Of a stretch of 64,000 nucleotides of DNA, positions 1-12,490 are shown one piece after another; position 1 is the stretch's first letter, and every line of letters begins with the position of its first letter. Below the pieces are notes generated by a model. That model saw only the letters and a program-made list of their open reading frames with translations, had not been told where the DNA came from and searched no databases. The position numbers and the translations under genes are program-made. The DNA is from Cunninghamella blakesleeana (Eukaryota; Mucoromycota; Mucoromycetes; Mucorales; Cunninghamellaceae), in NCBI GenBank assembly GCA_017871115.1, contig JAFCIZ010000005.1, positions 5,810,163-5,874,162 on the forward strand. The letters are read 5' to 3'.

Positions 1-139
1 TATATTAAAAAGAAATACGAGAATAATAGAGAGAGGAAAAAGAGAAAAGTAAAGAGAAAGGTAAAGGGAACGAAAGTCTAATAGTTTGTCTATCATCGCC
101 TTTTATATATTTTCATTTATTCTTTTATAATATAAATAG

Positions 140-807
140 GGTTATACTAGATGCACATCAATATTTTTTACATAGATTATTCCATATGAACAAGTTTCTT
201 TATAAAAACTTTCACTCGCATCATCACCGTTTATATGTCCCTTATGCATTTGGAGCATTATATAATCACCCTGTAGAGGGATTTTTGTTGGATTCACTTG
301 GTGCAACTATTTCTGTGGAATTAACCCAAATGACACCTCGTATGAGCATGTTCTTTTTTACCTTTGCTACTTTAAAAACAGGTATATAATGATGATTTAT
401 GAGTGAAACAAAATAATAATAATGATTTGAATAAGTATAAATAATGAATAGCGGTATTGATTTTTTTTTATTTTCAATTATTTTTAAAATAGTTGATGAT
501 CATTGTGGATATTTAATACCTTGGGATCCTTTACAATTCTTTTTTAATAATAATGTGAAATAGTAAGCTATTTGATATATTATTAATTAAATATAAATAG
601 GGACTGTATTTATGATAACCTATCACTAATAATTAATATTATTTATACTTTCTATTATAACTATATAGTCATGATATACATCATCAGCCTTATGGTATTA
701 AGAGCAACTTTTCTCAACCATTTTTTACATTCTGGGATAAAGTGTTGAATACAGAAATGCCTGTCCAATCTCGTGAAAAAGTACCTGGCTCTGATAAATT
801 AAATTAA
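140..807 (+). CDS. sur2: Sphinganine C4-hydroxylase (SUR2-like), 3' part of gene
   Basis: Likely sphinganine C4-hydroxylase, an ER-membrane di-iron enzyme of the fatty acid hydroxylase family that makes phytosphingosine. I read exons 140-381, 493-562 and 669-807 with GT-AG introns; the frame is continuous across both junctions. The three histidine clusters of the family are visible: HSHHHRLYVPY in the first exon, VDDHCGY spanning the first junction, and YHDIHHQ spanning the second. The C-terminal FSQPFFTFWDKV block is typical of Sur2. The first visible exon begins at an acceptor (AG at 138-139), so the N-terminal exons lie left of the window and no start codon is present. The gene converges on POL2. 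Recognition rests on remembered family motifs, but the histidine pattern is strong. Confidence 0.88.
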
Positions 808-1182
808 GCTCCTATTTAATTGATCTTTTTTTAATTAACATCTTTTTTCTATCATTATCATTCATCATACATTTATCCATACTATTATTATTATTATAAT
901 TATTATTATTATTATTATTATTATTTACAATTTACTTATTTTACGAGCGTTCTTACTAATTTAAAATATTATTATTATATATATATATATATTTATTTTA
1001 TTTTTTTTACAAACTACATAGTTTAAATTTAATCGACTTTATAATTATTGTTTTAATAGAATAAGCTTTATTCATTTTTTTATTGTTTTTTTTATTATTA
1101 TTGTTTACAGATATGATTATTATACTAAATGATTTATTTATTTTTTCTAGTCATTATAATGATTATATTTATATACAGATGA
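808..1182. other. Convergent intergenic spacer
   Basis: This 375 bp AT-rich spacer lies between the 3' ends of the SUR2-like gene and POL2. It contains TTA and TA microsatellites (about 885-990) and T-rich tracts. I see no gene. It should hold both polyadenylation signals, but none can be singled out. Confidence 0.7.
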
Positions 1183-4100
1183 TTACATACGTTCTAATGT
1201 CCATTGAACCATGTTTTGTAAAAGTAATAAATTTTGTTCCTGAGCAACGTTTTCAAATACGCGGAGTTTTCTTGTCAAATCTTGTTTATTTTGGATTACT
1301 ACAAAAGTGCTACCACATTTTCCACATTGTTTATTAAGGTTTTCACGTTTTACCCAATGACATCGTTGACATATTAAGTCTTGAAGTTGATAAGCTACCA
1401 CCCATTTATTAACCTGAGTTATCATGCTTGTTTCCACAAAAGATTTTTCATATGGGATTTTACACCCCCTACATCGCCATACTGCTGGTTTACTATTGCT
1501 ATTCATATTGTTGTTGTTATTACTATTTTCTTGCTGAGGTCGTAAATGTCGATCTCGGCATATATCTAAATCTTCCGTATATCCACAATAAGTACATACA
1601 ACTTGATTAAGTTTTAAAAATTCACAAGGATTTTGGAATTGAGCTTCATTACTAAATTCACTGATACTGCCACCGCTAACAACCTTTAAAGAATTTCTTT
1701 TTAATACTCGTACTTCATCTTCTAATACTGAATCAAGTGCTAATATTGCTGTAAATGATTTGACATATTCTAATCCAGGATTACTTAATGTTAGATGAGA
1801 GCCAGCTAATTTTGGAAATACCATTTCAGGACTATTGACTGAGCGTTCTTGTTCTTTGGTTAATAAAGTTAACCATTGAAGATTATCCCTCATCACTTTG
1901 TGTCGAATATAATCTTGTTTTTCTTCCGCTCGTGGGTCTGGTAATGAAGTATCTTGTTTTTGTTGCATGATTTGATGTTTGATATTTCTTGGATGTTTTT
2001 TCTTTAAAATGTAAAGATGTTGAATAAAATGAGCAACATTTTCATTTAATTGTTTTCTAATGATTGGTGCTAAATAATCACAAATATTCCATTGCATTGT
2101 AACAGGATGAGCAAGCGTGCCATTAGCTGAAGTTGTTGTACCTTCATCTTGGTTATGGTTTATTGGGGATATTACCGTAGTTGTTAAACCATCACCATTT
2201 GCTATTATTCCTCCATAATTCATTTCATCCATCCATACCATCACTTCCCAATAACTAACCAAACTAAGTTCAAGAATTTCAAGTACTTGTTTTCGTTGAA
2301 TAGAGCGACTAAGATATTGCCAATAAGGAATTGCACCTTCCATTGTTTCTTTAGCTGTTGCAATAATAATACGACGATAGCTCGCAAATACAATTTTGGC
2401 CCCCAAACGTTTAAATTCAGCCATAAGTTGCATAAATACTTTTTTCATCATCCCGTGGATTAAACCATACAAACAAGAATCATACATATTCGAACTAGGG
2501 CTTAATAGCCATCTTAAAAGTGCATCCAGTAGCATGTCACACATCGCATTTCTATTTTGCATTGCTTCATGGAACCATTGTTGTACTGTTGATCGTAATA
2601 CTGTAAATATTTTACTTCCAATACTTGCATCACCAAATTCTGATACATGTTTTATTGCTCCTTGGCTGTATTCATCCAATGTATGCATCGTATTATCAAA
2701 CCCTGTTGTTCCTGAAACACCTTCTAATTCATTAATGATAGGAGCTACCATTAAAGTATTAAGGCATAAACGTAGTACATCCATTTCCACACATATAGTT
2801 TCATAAACACCAGGATTATTGATTTCACTATTCACTACATCATTAATTACTGATATATTTTCGTCATGTTCCCGACCACCTAAATCTGGTTTAGCACTTT
2901 TAGACCACCATAGTACTACATCGTTACTAATTAATTGTCTTGAGAATGATATATCGGCCATAAATAGATAAGCATCATTTGGAATATTACAAAAAGGAAC
3001 ATTAGCATAGCGGGCTTGGTTTATTTTTTCATCTAGCCAATCACCAAGATTCATATAATGAGATAACATTCGCTTGCATGTAGGTATTAACCAATTAAGT
3101 GCGTTCAATTGGTTGTCTCGTTGTAGTGATGGTGTTATGATATAAGGGAATTTATTAATTGTTGGTATTTTTTGTATTAAAAAGTCAATCTGACGAGGTG
3201 AGCTAATTGAAATAATACAAGGACCTTTTTTTTTTTCTTCCAATATTTGCAATTCTTTGTTGATGGATTTTAAAGCATCTTGATCATAAGTGTGATATTT
3301 TACGTCGAATACCATTGTTTCTTTTATTTTAATAGTTCCATCAGCCTTTTCTGGATGATCACTAAATAATTGTTGATATTTTTCTGTATAAAATCTTTCA
3401 ATGTTTGGCATTTGTTGAGCATGAGCATTAACGCCAACCAAAAATATATAAGCTCGAGGAAGAGATGCACCAATCAAAGCATAAAAATGACGATTGTCTG
3501 TATTGACATGGTATAGGTACACGAAATGAAGATTACTAGGATGTTCTATATATTTTGGCTGTAAATCTAATCGCTGCTTAAATTGATCCAACATAAATAC
3601 TTCATCCAAGCTAACGCTGTCTTTCACTTTTAATTTATCAATTTGACAAATAGATCCAAGTTGTATAATAGCACGAATGTCTAATGGGACTTGGGTTTCA
3701 AACACACCTTCCGTTGATGGATGATTGAATATAGAAGAGAATTTCATACGTTCATCTTGAAAAACTGGTTCAGGCATTGTCATTTTAAAAAGATGGCGAC
3801 ACTTATGAGCGCGAGGTAATGTTCGGATACATTTTTCGATAGTACATGACGGACTTTGTTTGATTATTTCTTCAGGTACTTCTTCATAGCAATTAACATA
3901 AAATATACGAGGTACAGATAAACGAACCTTATGAAGCTGTTGATTAATTAAAACCCATAACGAAAAATCACCTGGTGTATCAGTTTCTACAATTTGAACA
4001 ATTTGCCAGGGTGATGATACCAGAGATCCGGTTTGCTTTTTAAAGAAGCTGCCAATATTACCATTTGTATTAGTTGTAAGATTATCCATTTGTTGTTGCC

Positions 4101-7100
4101 GTATTTTACGAATTATTCTTTGTCGTTTCCATTTACGTTTTTGATATTGTAACCAACTTATATAATCTTCATGCATGTCTGGCATATTTTCAGGAAGATC
4201 TTCTTCAGGTAATTCATCCAAATCAATATCTATATCCATATCATCTACTTCGTCATGTCCATCAATATTTGATTTTTTTCGTTTCGTTACTTTTGCTATT
4301 TTTGGCATAAAGTTATTAGGTTTTTTAATTCCATTAACAATACCAAGTTCTTCAATATCATCCATGTCTGCACCTTCATCATCTTCATCGTCTTTTTCGA
4401 CTTCATCCATTGCAAGAGGTTTTGCACATTTTGAAAACATATCAGTGATTCTATGCTGTTTAAATTTATCATCTTTAGCTAAAATACGTTTAAATAGCCA
4501 ATCAGGATGAGCTACACGAGGGATAGGATTACGTACCTTTTGCATAGCAGCAGGAATAGTGATTAATTTTTGAATAACAGATCCAAATCGTTCTAAATAA
4601 TATTGCCAGTCAATAATATCACGTATATCAAATGAAGTAAGAGAATCATCTCTTAGCCACCTTTTTAAATAATGCCTTTTAATACTAGGTTCAGCAGAGA
4701 ATATAGTGACTGGAATGGCTCTTTCAGAAACAGGTACATCATAAGGACGCGCAGATATTACGAATTTACAAGCAAGACCTTTATCTTTTACCATTTGATC
4801 ACCCAAAAATTCAGCCAATCGTTTAGCAGTACTGATTGATGTTGATTTCTGGCTACCATATTCTTCTAAAGTTCTTGACATACTTCTATTTTCTGAAATC
4901 AAATCAAATAATTCATCGTCTTGAAGTTCAACTCCTTTACTATAAAGGATATCCAACCATTGATTTGCAACCTTAGCTACAGCTTCATAGCATCGTTCTA
5001 GTGAATCACCTTCTAAAAATACTTTAAAGAGGTCTGATTGAAAGATTTTAATCAATTTTAGTTCACCACGTCTTTTAACTTCAAAACCTTTAAGTTCAGC
5101 CAGTGATCCATCATCATTAAATACAGCATATCTTTTTTTAAGTAATTTATCTTCCATTGTTGATGCTGGTAAAATCATTGCACGATATGGGCCATCAATT
5201 TCAAAAAAGATAGAATTTTCACTATGTGTTGAATATACCATGTTTTCCTTATCGGTAAGGGTTTGATATTGATGATTTGTAAATTTAGCATGTACCAAGT
5301 GATTCAACATAGTACAAGGATAATCGATCTTGAATTTTTTACCATTAGTTGTAGCAAAAGTAAACTTTTCAGGAAAACTTTTAGGCAAAATACACCAAAT
5401 ACCATCGGTATCTAATTCCAAAGGACGACCAATTTTTTCCACCAATTGACGTGCCATTTGAATAATTTTGGAACCAGTGAGACAAACAATACCCGCCATT
5501 TCTAACGAATGCCATCTTGCACCCTTTCTCATGACATATCCATAAAACGAGTTTAAAATACACTTATGAGCTAATTGAAGTGAATCATATAAAACAATCA
5601 TATTCTTTGCTTCAGAAACTTTAGTGATAGATCCTTCTTTAGTCGCTGCATCTAGATTTTGTTTCCATTTTTTATGTAATCCTTTATATTCATAACGTCT
5701 ATCACGGAAAGCTCTTACAGTTTCAATATAAAACGGATTTTCACGTTGACATATAATTGATTCTCTTTCTTCAGTTTTAGTTTCACGTACTTTTTTGTAT
5801 ACTTTTCTCGAATAGTCATTTAAACGTTTGCTGATTAAAGATTGTTGTTCAGATACAGTAAGATTATGCCATGTACGAGAAGCACCATTGGGTATCTTTG
5901 GAGGAAAAGTTTCTTTACTGAGTTGATGTTCAATCATTCTATATTCGTTTTGTTTTGCTGGTGAATATTCTCCACGCCATGTCCAAGTCATACGTCTATC
6001 GCACTGTTTTCCAGGTACATTAAATTCACAAGTAGCACATACTGATTCATCTATCATAGCATCTGGCTGAAGACGATTGGTGAGAATAATATTAGGATAC
6101 ATAGCTGCAACATCTAAATGATATATGAGTGGTTCTTCTTTTCTAATCGGTGAATCACGTAATCGCTCTAACCGTTGTTTAATATCATTATAGACTTCAT
6201 CATAATTAGCAATATCATCCAAGCTTTTTTTTTCTTCCACTTGAATTGTAAACTTGAGAGCATCATCCAATTGATCAATAAGCTAAATAATAATATTAAA
6301 AATAAGAGCAGTAAAATTAATTATATATAAAAAACTGTGCATAATAATAAATATTTAATTTATGAATATTTGTTTTACTTGTTGTGCACCAGATGGTTCT
6401 AATTTAAAATCAGTTGGAATATCGCTTCTAAATACACCAGCTTCTAAAGCTTCTACATGTCCACCTACATAAGTCTGATTTTCAATTTTATGACCATTGT
6501 AAAACTGATCTGTCTCTTCAACATGTTTATTAGGCATAATTACATTCACCTTATAAGCTTCCACCTATTTGTATTTTTATTAAAAAAATGTGAAAAAAAA
6601 AGAAAAAGAGAGTATTAATAAAAAGCTTTGAATTATTTAATATATTATTTTATCTTATGCTAATTTTTACCATTAGTAATAATTCACATAATGTACCAGA
6701 TCCTTTACGAAGAACTTCATCAGGAACTAGAGGAATAATATTACACAGTGAAAAGATAAATGGATGGACGTATTTCATATATAGATAAAAAGTTGCAACG
6801 GCATCAGAAACTGAATATTGTGCTAACGTTTGTGGTTGTTCAGAAGCAAATCTATTTTTTTAAATAAAATAAAAAAGAAAGAAAAAAAATAAATACTTCC
6901 CTTTCTTGTTAAATATATATCTATAATTAAACATTTAAAATTACCTAGTCATATCTTCAGGATCCAATTCCATAGGGTTATAACCGAGTTTTGCAGTAGT
7001 AACAGCTTTAAGACCTTGACTTCCTTGAGGTAAATATGAATCACGTTTAACCCATCTAAAAGCATCCATATGTGAAGCATGTTTACATTTATATTCATCC

Positions 7101-8821
7101 TCCTCATCTTTGTAGACACCAATTTCCTAATATAAGTATATATATAAATAAGTTCATGTACAAGTGTATACCTATATATATATATACAATATCAATTACC
7201 TGATACATATCAATTCCATGTACTTTTGCTCTAGCTTCAACAAACGGCCAATCAAAAAAGTCACCGTTATATGTTACAAATATGGTTGGTTTAGATTCTT
7301 GAATGTGTTCGAAAAATCGTCTTAATAATGCATACTAAAAAAAAATGTACGTTTATATTTATTAATTAATTTGTTCATATATAATCTGATACAAAATGTA
7401 CTATATTTAATTATTATATATCTTACTTCGTCAGGTTCATTAAAAATTATAAAAGGCCCTTCAAATTCAGGTTTTGGTGTATATTCAAAATCTTCAATAT
7501 CCTGACTAACGATTTCTCTATTCGTAATAAGATAACCCTATATATATAACCATTTATAATTGTGGATTTAATATTAATAATAGTATAATATGAGTGAGTG
7601 GGTATACCTCAATTTATTTTAACCATTCATATTACCCTTCCTTCAATCATATAAGAAATCATCATGATAGAATCAATAGCAGCATCAGGAAATTTGAGTG
7701 GTAACTTTGTAGTTTCAATATCAAACGCCAAAATGACAGGATCAGGACGATGCACAAGATCAACTCTTCTTGTAAGTGTGGTCATACCATCATCTTGGGC
7801 TTTAACGGTATACCAAAGTCCAACACGAATATCTATCAATATACACTATATTAGATCAATTACTTCTTTCAAAGCTGTATGAATATAATATCTCTTATCT
7901 TACTTTACCAAGATCAATAGCCACTCTAACATAATAAGGAACATCATATTCGCGAATATCAATAATATAATCTAAAGCATCTTGAAGGTTTCTTCTTGAT
8001 GACATGGCTGTAGATACATGTTGTGGTTCATAAGATATATTATTAGTTTCACTTATATATTTAAAAAAATATAATTAATCAAAAATCAAATTAATATTCG
8101 TTTACTTTGTAAAAATAAATAAATAAACCAGATAATTATTATTCTTCCATTTATATTTTAACCTACCTGACAACTTTGGCGTATGTATCCACGGCTTCTA
8201 ATTTTAATTGATTTTTTTTTGCTACTGGTAGAAGGACTTTTCGTACAGATAATAGATCGGATACATTACGAAATGATAATTTAAGTAATAGCTTTGTATT
8301 CCCAATTAAATGATTTGGCTATATAAAAATTTATAAAATCGCATACATGTATATTAAAAAAAGATACTTTGTTTGATATATACAACTGGTTTTCGATAAA
8401 CTTTTATAAATTATTTCTACTTACCAGTTTTAAATCGTCCTTTTCTAATCTTATAACTTTTTCAATAGTATTTTCAAATCGTCTACGAAGGTAGTCTTCA
8501 ACTTCAACTTCAGTCCCAGGCTATTGTTATAAATATATGTCAAAGTGAAAATACAAGTTCAAATTAGTTATGGGACGTATGTATATATATGTATGTACTA
8601 GTACCTTGCAGCCAATATAAAAATATGGACTATAACGAAGAGTTGATTTAAAAGTTTGTCCATTTTCAGCAATAAAATAATAATTAACACCAGCGTATCC
8701 ACCGCTCCAATCGTCGTCTGTAATCAAAGTCTATATGTTCAATAATAGTAATAATAATTATAATAATAATAAAACATAAATAATTAAAAGGCTTTTAAGA
8801 AGGAAATGGATCTATTGGTTT

Positions 8822-8866
<45 letters not shown>

Positions 8867-9143
8867 GGAAAAAGAAAACCCTTACAGCATGCATATTGAT
8901 AAGCCAACCTAATCTTTCTGGCCCCTCTTCATATCGATCAAATCCAAATCTAGATTCTATTTCATCAAGAGTGTTGATGTCGTCAAAACGTTGATCTATA
9001 TTTGTTGGTTCATTATTAGATTTAGAAGGTAATCCATATTTTTTTAATGAAGCATTAGCTCTAGTAGAACCAAGCTGAGTTCTTCGTTGCCCTTTATTGG
9101 TGAATCTGGAGGAGGATACTCCAAATTCAGGACGTGAAGTCAT
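1183..9143 (-). CDS. POL2: DNA polymerase epsilon catalytic subunit
   Basis: Leading-strand replicative DNA polymerase with 3'-5' exonuclease. Twelve exons fit without a frame break: 9143-8886, 8730-8605, 8520-8425, 8318-8167, 8051-7909, 7832-7636, 7537-7427, 7334-7200, 7126-6945, 6851-6671, 6564-6379 and 6282-1183, giving about 2288 residues (budding yeast Pol2 is 2222). Exonuclease motifs are visible: FDIETTK (Exo I), [11 protein letters not shown] (Exo II) and [13 protein letters not shown] (Exo III). The polymerase core has [23 protein letters not shown] and the Pol-epsilon-type DTDG active-site motif. The cysteine set [13 protein letters not shown] matches the Fe-S cysteines of the catalytic core. 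The C-terminus carries the two zinc modules (CTYCGY...CRGC and CQRC...CGKC). The start ATG at 9143 opens a disordered Ser/Arg-rich leader typical of the family. The last exon (5.1 kb) is intron-free, while the N-terminal third is finely split. The gene looks intact. Confidence 0.97.
8819..8866. repeat. T23-A25 perfect palindrome in POL2 intron 1
   Basis: About 23 T followed directly by about 25 A lie inside the first intron of POL2 (8731-8885). The tract is a perfect inverted repeat with no spacer. It can form a cruciform in DNA or an A-U hairpin in the pre-mRNA. Its exact length may be uncertain because of homopolymer sequencing error. Confidence 0.85.
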
Positions 9144-10200
9144 TATAATGATAAATAATATACAATTTTTTATTAAAAAAAAAAAAAACGAGAAAAAGAG
9201 TGAAAAAAAATTTAGTCGCGTTTAAATTTTTTTTAAAAAATGGCGATTTAAAAATCCGTGCCAATAAATATACACATTATAAAAAAATAATAGAAAGAAT
9301 CTATATATACAAATATATACATATACATATATATATATATATATATATAAAATAGATATAATGATATTGTAATTACGATATGTTATTAATTTTTTTTCTT
9401 TTTCTATCCCGATTTGGTTCCAACACTCTTCGAATATCTGAAATACAAATGGAAGGTTTTTTTTGAAATCATAATATTTCTTTCTTCGTTATTGGCTGAG
9501 GCATATTGACTATAAAATGCATTTAAAACGTCCAGTAAATCATTAATAAAATCTACATACGATAATAAATCACGAAGAAAACCGTGAACTTGAATATATC
9601 AAATTTCTATCATGATATACAGACAACTGCTGCAAAGTTTTATGATATAAAACGTTTTTTTGACTTTAAGTTACTAGGATATTATGAAATATAAGCTAGA
9701 ATTTATTTACTTTATTTTACTTTTTTTTGCTATACTTTTTTATTTTGCTTACTACTTTTTAAAAACCTAACTTATTTATTTGTTTATCTGTTCACTTTGT
9801 TTTAATTTATTATACATATTTTTTTAAATATTTTTGGTTTTTCTAGTTAAAATCTTTTTAATTTTTTATACTGATATTATATTTAATATGCGGTTATTAA
9901 AGTTTTATTTTAATCTTGCTTGTTTTATAATGTAACATAATTTTTTTCTCTAACGCTTATTTTACAATGAACATTTATATTATCAAAAATATGATATTAT
10001 TAGTACCAATCCATAAACCTGAATGATTGATATTACATAAAGTCGTAGAACTGCCTATTGAGATTTTGTTTAAATCGTGAATTTTTTAAAAATCACTTAT
10101 TTTTAATTGTTGATATATTATTGAATTGTTTAAATTATAATGATCATATTGTTAGCAATAATACTTTCTGATTTTTTTTTTCTTTCTTTCTTTCCTTTTT
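9144..10200. other. POL2 upstream region with a possible decayed ORF
   Basis: No clear gene. The part next to POL2 (9144-9400) should hold its promoter and has TA microsatellites near 9310-9350. On the minus strand about 9402-9600 reads open for roughly 60 residues (segments such as GFLRDLLSYVDF and NAFYSQYASANNEER), but no start codon fits and the frame breaks just upstream. It vaguely recalls the cytoplasmic helix of CorA-type Mg transporters, which I could not establish. The rest is AT-rich without coding signal. Confidence 0.35.
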
Positions 10201-10512
10201 TGAGTCTGATTTGTGTTACTGGTGCCAAAACACTAGGACACCTATAACACCTTGACGTTTTTTCCTCTCCCAACCATAAATTTCTTTCTCTTAAATTGTC
10301 AAATTTTTATAATAAGTTAGCATCTATGAAATAATTATTAAATTTGTTCAGCTTATAAAACAAGTTTTATAGTTTTACCTTATCTTATACTATTCACTTT
10401 ATTTTTGAACAATACTGCTTTAAAACATTCTAAAATTTTTATTTCTATTTTATTTGGCAGTCATTAAACTTTTACTTTAATTCTGCTTTATTTATTTTAA
10501 TACCCTTATATC

Positions 10513-10660
10513 AAGTCGCTCTATTCATAAAATAAGAACTGGTGCTCACCGGAAATCTACCATTTATTCCAAATATAACTACAAATACTCATTCCTCATT
10601 TTTAAAAAATATATTTTTAACAAAAACCTACATTACAAAGATTTAAAATAAAAAGGTTAA
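10513..10660 (+). repeat. Dispersed repeat family 1, copy A
   Basis: One of three diverged direct copies (also about 12265-12410 and 12950-13095). The shared core has an inverted repeat (GTTCT...AGAAC-like, with a TATAAAA in its loop) followed by a second palindrome (CTGGTGCTCACCGG here). An AT-rich arm containing ATTCCTCATTTTT and an AACAAAAACC...ACA stretch follows. Copy A has drifted in the first stem. No coding capacity. It could be a decayed non-autonomous element; the family is unidentified. Confidence 0.6.
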
Positions 10661-10679
10661 AAATACCAGATTTGTTATT

Positions 10680-11000
10680 CTGACGTTTAATTCTTAAAAT
10701 CTGATTTATAGCAAAAAATTAAATAAATAAAAATCAGATAAAAGGGCTAAAGTTAAAGTAAGTAGAAATACGTAGTTTAGATAAAAAAATAGAATTAAAA
10801 TAAAAATCGTGATGAAAACGAGAAAAAGCCTGCTTTTTATTGAATTAGTAATTAAAATTAAATTTATATGATTTTTTTAAATACACAAAGTATTATTAAA
10901 GTTATTAAAATAAAAAATAATGGAAAATATACCAAAATTCCTACAGGCAAATTGATAAAATGGTGATCAAGAAATAATTCATTTCTCAGATTAAACCAAA
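10680..11000 (+). repeat. LTR-like repeat, proximal copy
   Basis: About 320 bp that match, in inverted orientation, the segment at about 56750-57075. Shared blocks include CTGATTTATAGCA, GGGCTAAAGTT, AACGAGAAAAAG, TTTTTATTGAATTAG, TTTATATGATTTTTTTAA and CTACAGGCAAATTGATAAA. Judged by eye, identity is about 75-85 percent. Because the distal copy lies directly behind a gypsy-type integrase remnant, I infer that both are relic LTR sequences and that this one is solo. Confidence 0.65.
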
Positions 11001-11036
11001 ATAATATTTTAAACAAAAGTAAAAAGTTAATCTTAA

Positions 11037-11218
11037 TTTTAGTTTCGATAAAATATCAGTATTTATTCTTTTTAAAATAATTGCTAAGATCAAATAGAGT
11101 AATATTAATTATTGAATAGGGTTGTCAAATTAACAACAACATGATAGGAATATAAGGATTAAAATGAAAAAGCTAAAAAAAGGAAATGGTTTGAATTTTT
11201 GTTAATCGTACTGACATT
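11037..11218 (+). repeat. Dispersed repeat family 2, left copy
   Basis: About 180 bp directly repeated at about 11707-11893. Shared blocks include ATAAAATATCAG, TTTTTAAAATAAT, GTAATATTAATTATT, CAAATTAACAA, GGAATATAAGG and TTTGAATTTTTG. The two copies flank the small secreted-protein ORF at 11331-11660 on both sides. Confidence 0.7.
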
Positions 11219-11330
11219 AGCCCCTCGCAAAAAAATAATAGACCGTGATTTTTCGAGATTAAATTGGTGTCGAGGACGAAGAAGGGCTAAAATACATTAT
11301 ATATATAAATATTACTACTGTGTTTTAAAA

Positions 11331-11660
11331 TCAATCATACCACCACTCCAAACAGCTACCTTGTTTGCCATATTCAGTGTCATCTCTAACAATAATATCC
11401 CATTTATGTCCACTTATAGATCTACACCAGTTTACAAGCTCTTCCCCCCAGTCCAAACACCAACCACAGTTCTTGCCGAATAGATTGCAGTCATTGCATC
11501 TTTCACCACCATGATTCTGAAGAGCAGCATAACAAATCTTAGTATCAGCTTGTCGACAAGCTACAGCCCTCTCTACAGTTCGAGACAAAGCATGGCCAAA
11601 TAAACAGTAAATAAATATAAAGAGTGTGATAGACTTACTTCTAAACAGACCAAACCACAT
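11331..11660 (-). CDS. Small secreted cysteine-rich protein, 109 aa, unknown
   Basis: A single-exon ORF. I start it at the ATG at 11660 rather than the upstream GTG. The first 26 residues look like a signal peptide (basic residues, then the hydrophobic run ITLFIFIYCLFGHAL, with probable cleavage near Ala/Leu-Ser). The mature part of about 84 residues has eight cysteines (ACRQ, ICYA, RCNDC, NCGWC, WCRS, SCLE) and many Trp residues, a pattern of small disulfide-stabilised extracellular proteins. No family was recognised. It sits in a gene-poor repeat block, between two direct copies of repeat family 2, and has GC content above its surroundings. Candidate effector or extracellular binding protein; the function is not inferable, and a chance ORF is possible but unlikely given the signal peptide and even cysteine count. 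Confidence 0.6.
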   Translation of the reverse strand: MWFGLFRSKSITLFIFIYCLFGHALSRTVERAVACRQADTKICYAALQNHGGERCNDCNLFGKNCGWCLDWGEELVNWCRSISGHKWDIIVRDDTEYGKQGSCLEWWYD

Positions 11661-11706
11661 AGAAAATATGCACACCCTATAGTAGGAGAAAAAAAGATGA
11701 TCTTTA

Positions 11707-11893
11707 TTTTATTTTCAATAAAATATCAGCATTTATACTTTTTAAAATAATCGTTAGGGTCAAATGGTGTAATATTAATTATTTGCAAGGGTAGCCAAAT
11801 TAACAAAAAAGCATGGCAGGAATATAAGGGTTAAAATAAAAAGGTTAAAAAAGGGGAGTATTTTGAATTTTTGCTAATTTTACCGGCGTTGAT
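11707..11893 (+). repeat. Dispersed repeat family 2, right copy
   Basis: Direct repeat partner of 11037-11218, about 80 percent identical by eye with small indels. It starts about 45 bp upstream of the start codon of the secreted-protein ORF (minus strand), so it may overlap that gene's promoter. Confidence 0.7.
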
Positions 11894-12264
11894 GTTAAGT
11901 TATGGTATGGTCAAACTTAACATACTTAAATGATTCTGAAATAATTTCTAAGTATATTTGTATATGTATTCATGCATATATAATGAACCTTACATTTTAA
12001 TCAATGTTATTTTATAACTATATATTCATCCCTTTTTATATTATTCTTTATAAAGATCTAAATATCTATGTTTAAATTCAGATTTTTTAATAAAAAAAAG
12101 TGCGAATTTTTTTACAATTTTGAAAAAATTAGTTAATGCTTCAGTTGATTTTCGAAATACTTTTATTATAATGAAAAAGTCTATGAACTTATCTTTTTAA
12201 CTAAGATTATTTTATTTTACTTAGTATTGCTGATTATTATTCAATGTTAATTTATTTTATTCCT

Positions 12265-12410
12265 TTATATTAAGTCGTTCTACTTATAAAACAGGAACCG
12301 GTGCTCACTGGAAACTTAATATATATTTCAAAAATAAATTATATATTCATTCCTCATTTTTAGAAAATAAATCTTAACCAAAAACCCACATAACAATATT
12401 AAAATATTAT
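12265..12410 (+). repeat. Dispersed repeat family 1, copy B
   Basis: Contains AAGTCGTTCTACTTATAAAA and CCGGTGCTCACTGG, then ATTCATTCCTCATTTTTA and an AACCAAAAACCCACA block, in the same order as copy A. Both small palindromes are recognisable. Confidence 0.6.
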
Positions 12411-12420
12411 TTTGATTTAA

Positions 12421-12490
12421 AGGATTGTTGCCCAAGTGGATGAGGCTGGCGATGTTTAAATTTTTAAACATTCGAACCAACCTTTGACCA
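12421..12490 (+). repeat. tRNA-like A-box/B-box sequence (possible SINE head)
   Basis: TTGCCCAAGTGGATGAGGC matches the A-box and D-arm of Ser/Leu-type tRNAs, and CATTCGAACC about 25 bp further resembles a B-box. The middle is a TTTAAA-containing palindrome rather than a normal anticodon arm, and the acceptor ends do not pair convincingly. It is therefore not a functional tRNA. It may be a tRNA-derived promoter of a short interspersed element. Short tandem ACCTTTGACCA-like units follow (12479-12525). Confidence 0.4.

Noticed and set aside
11660..11675. Upstream GTG start that would lengthen the secreted protein by five residues
   Set aside because: Eukaryotic initiation favours the ATG at 11660, which also gives a better signal peptide.
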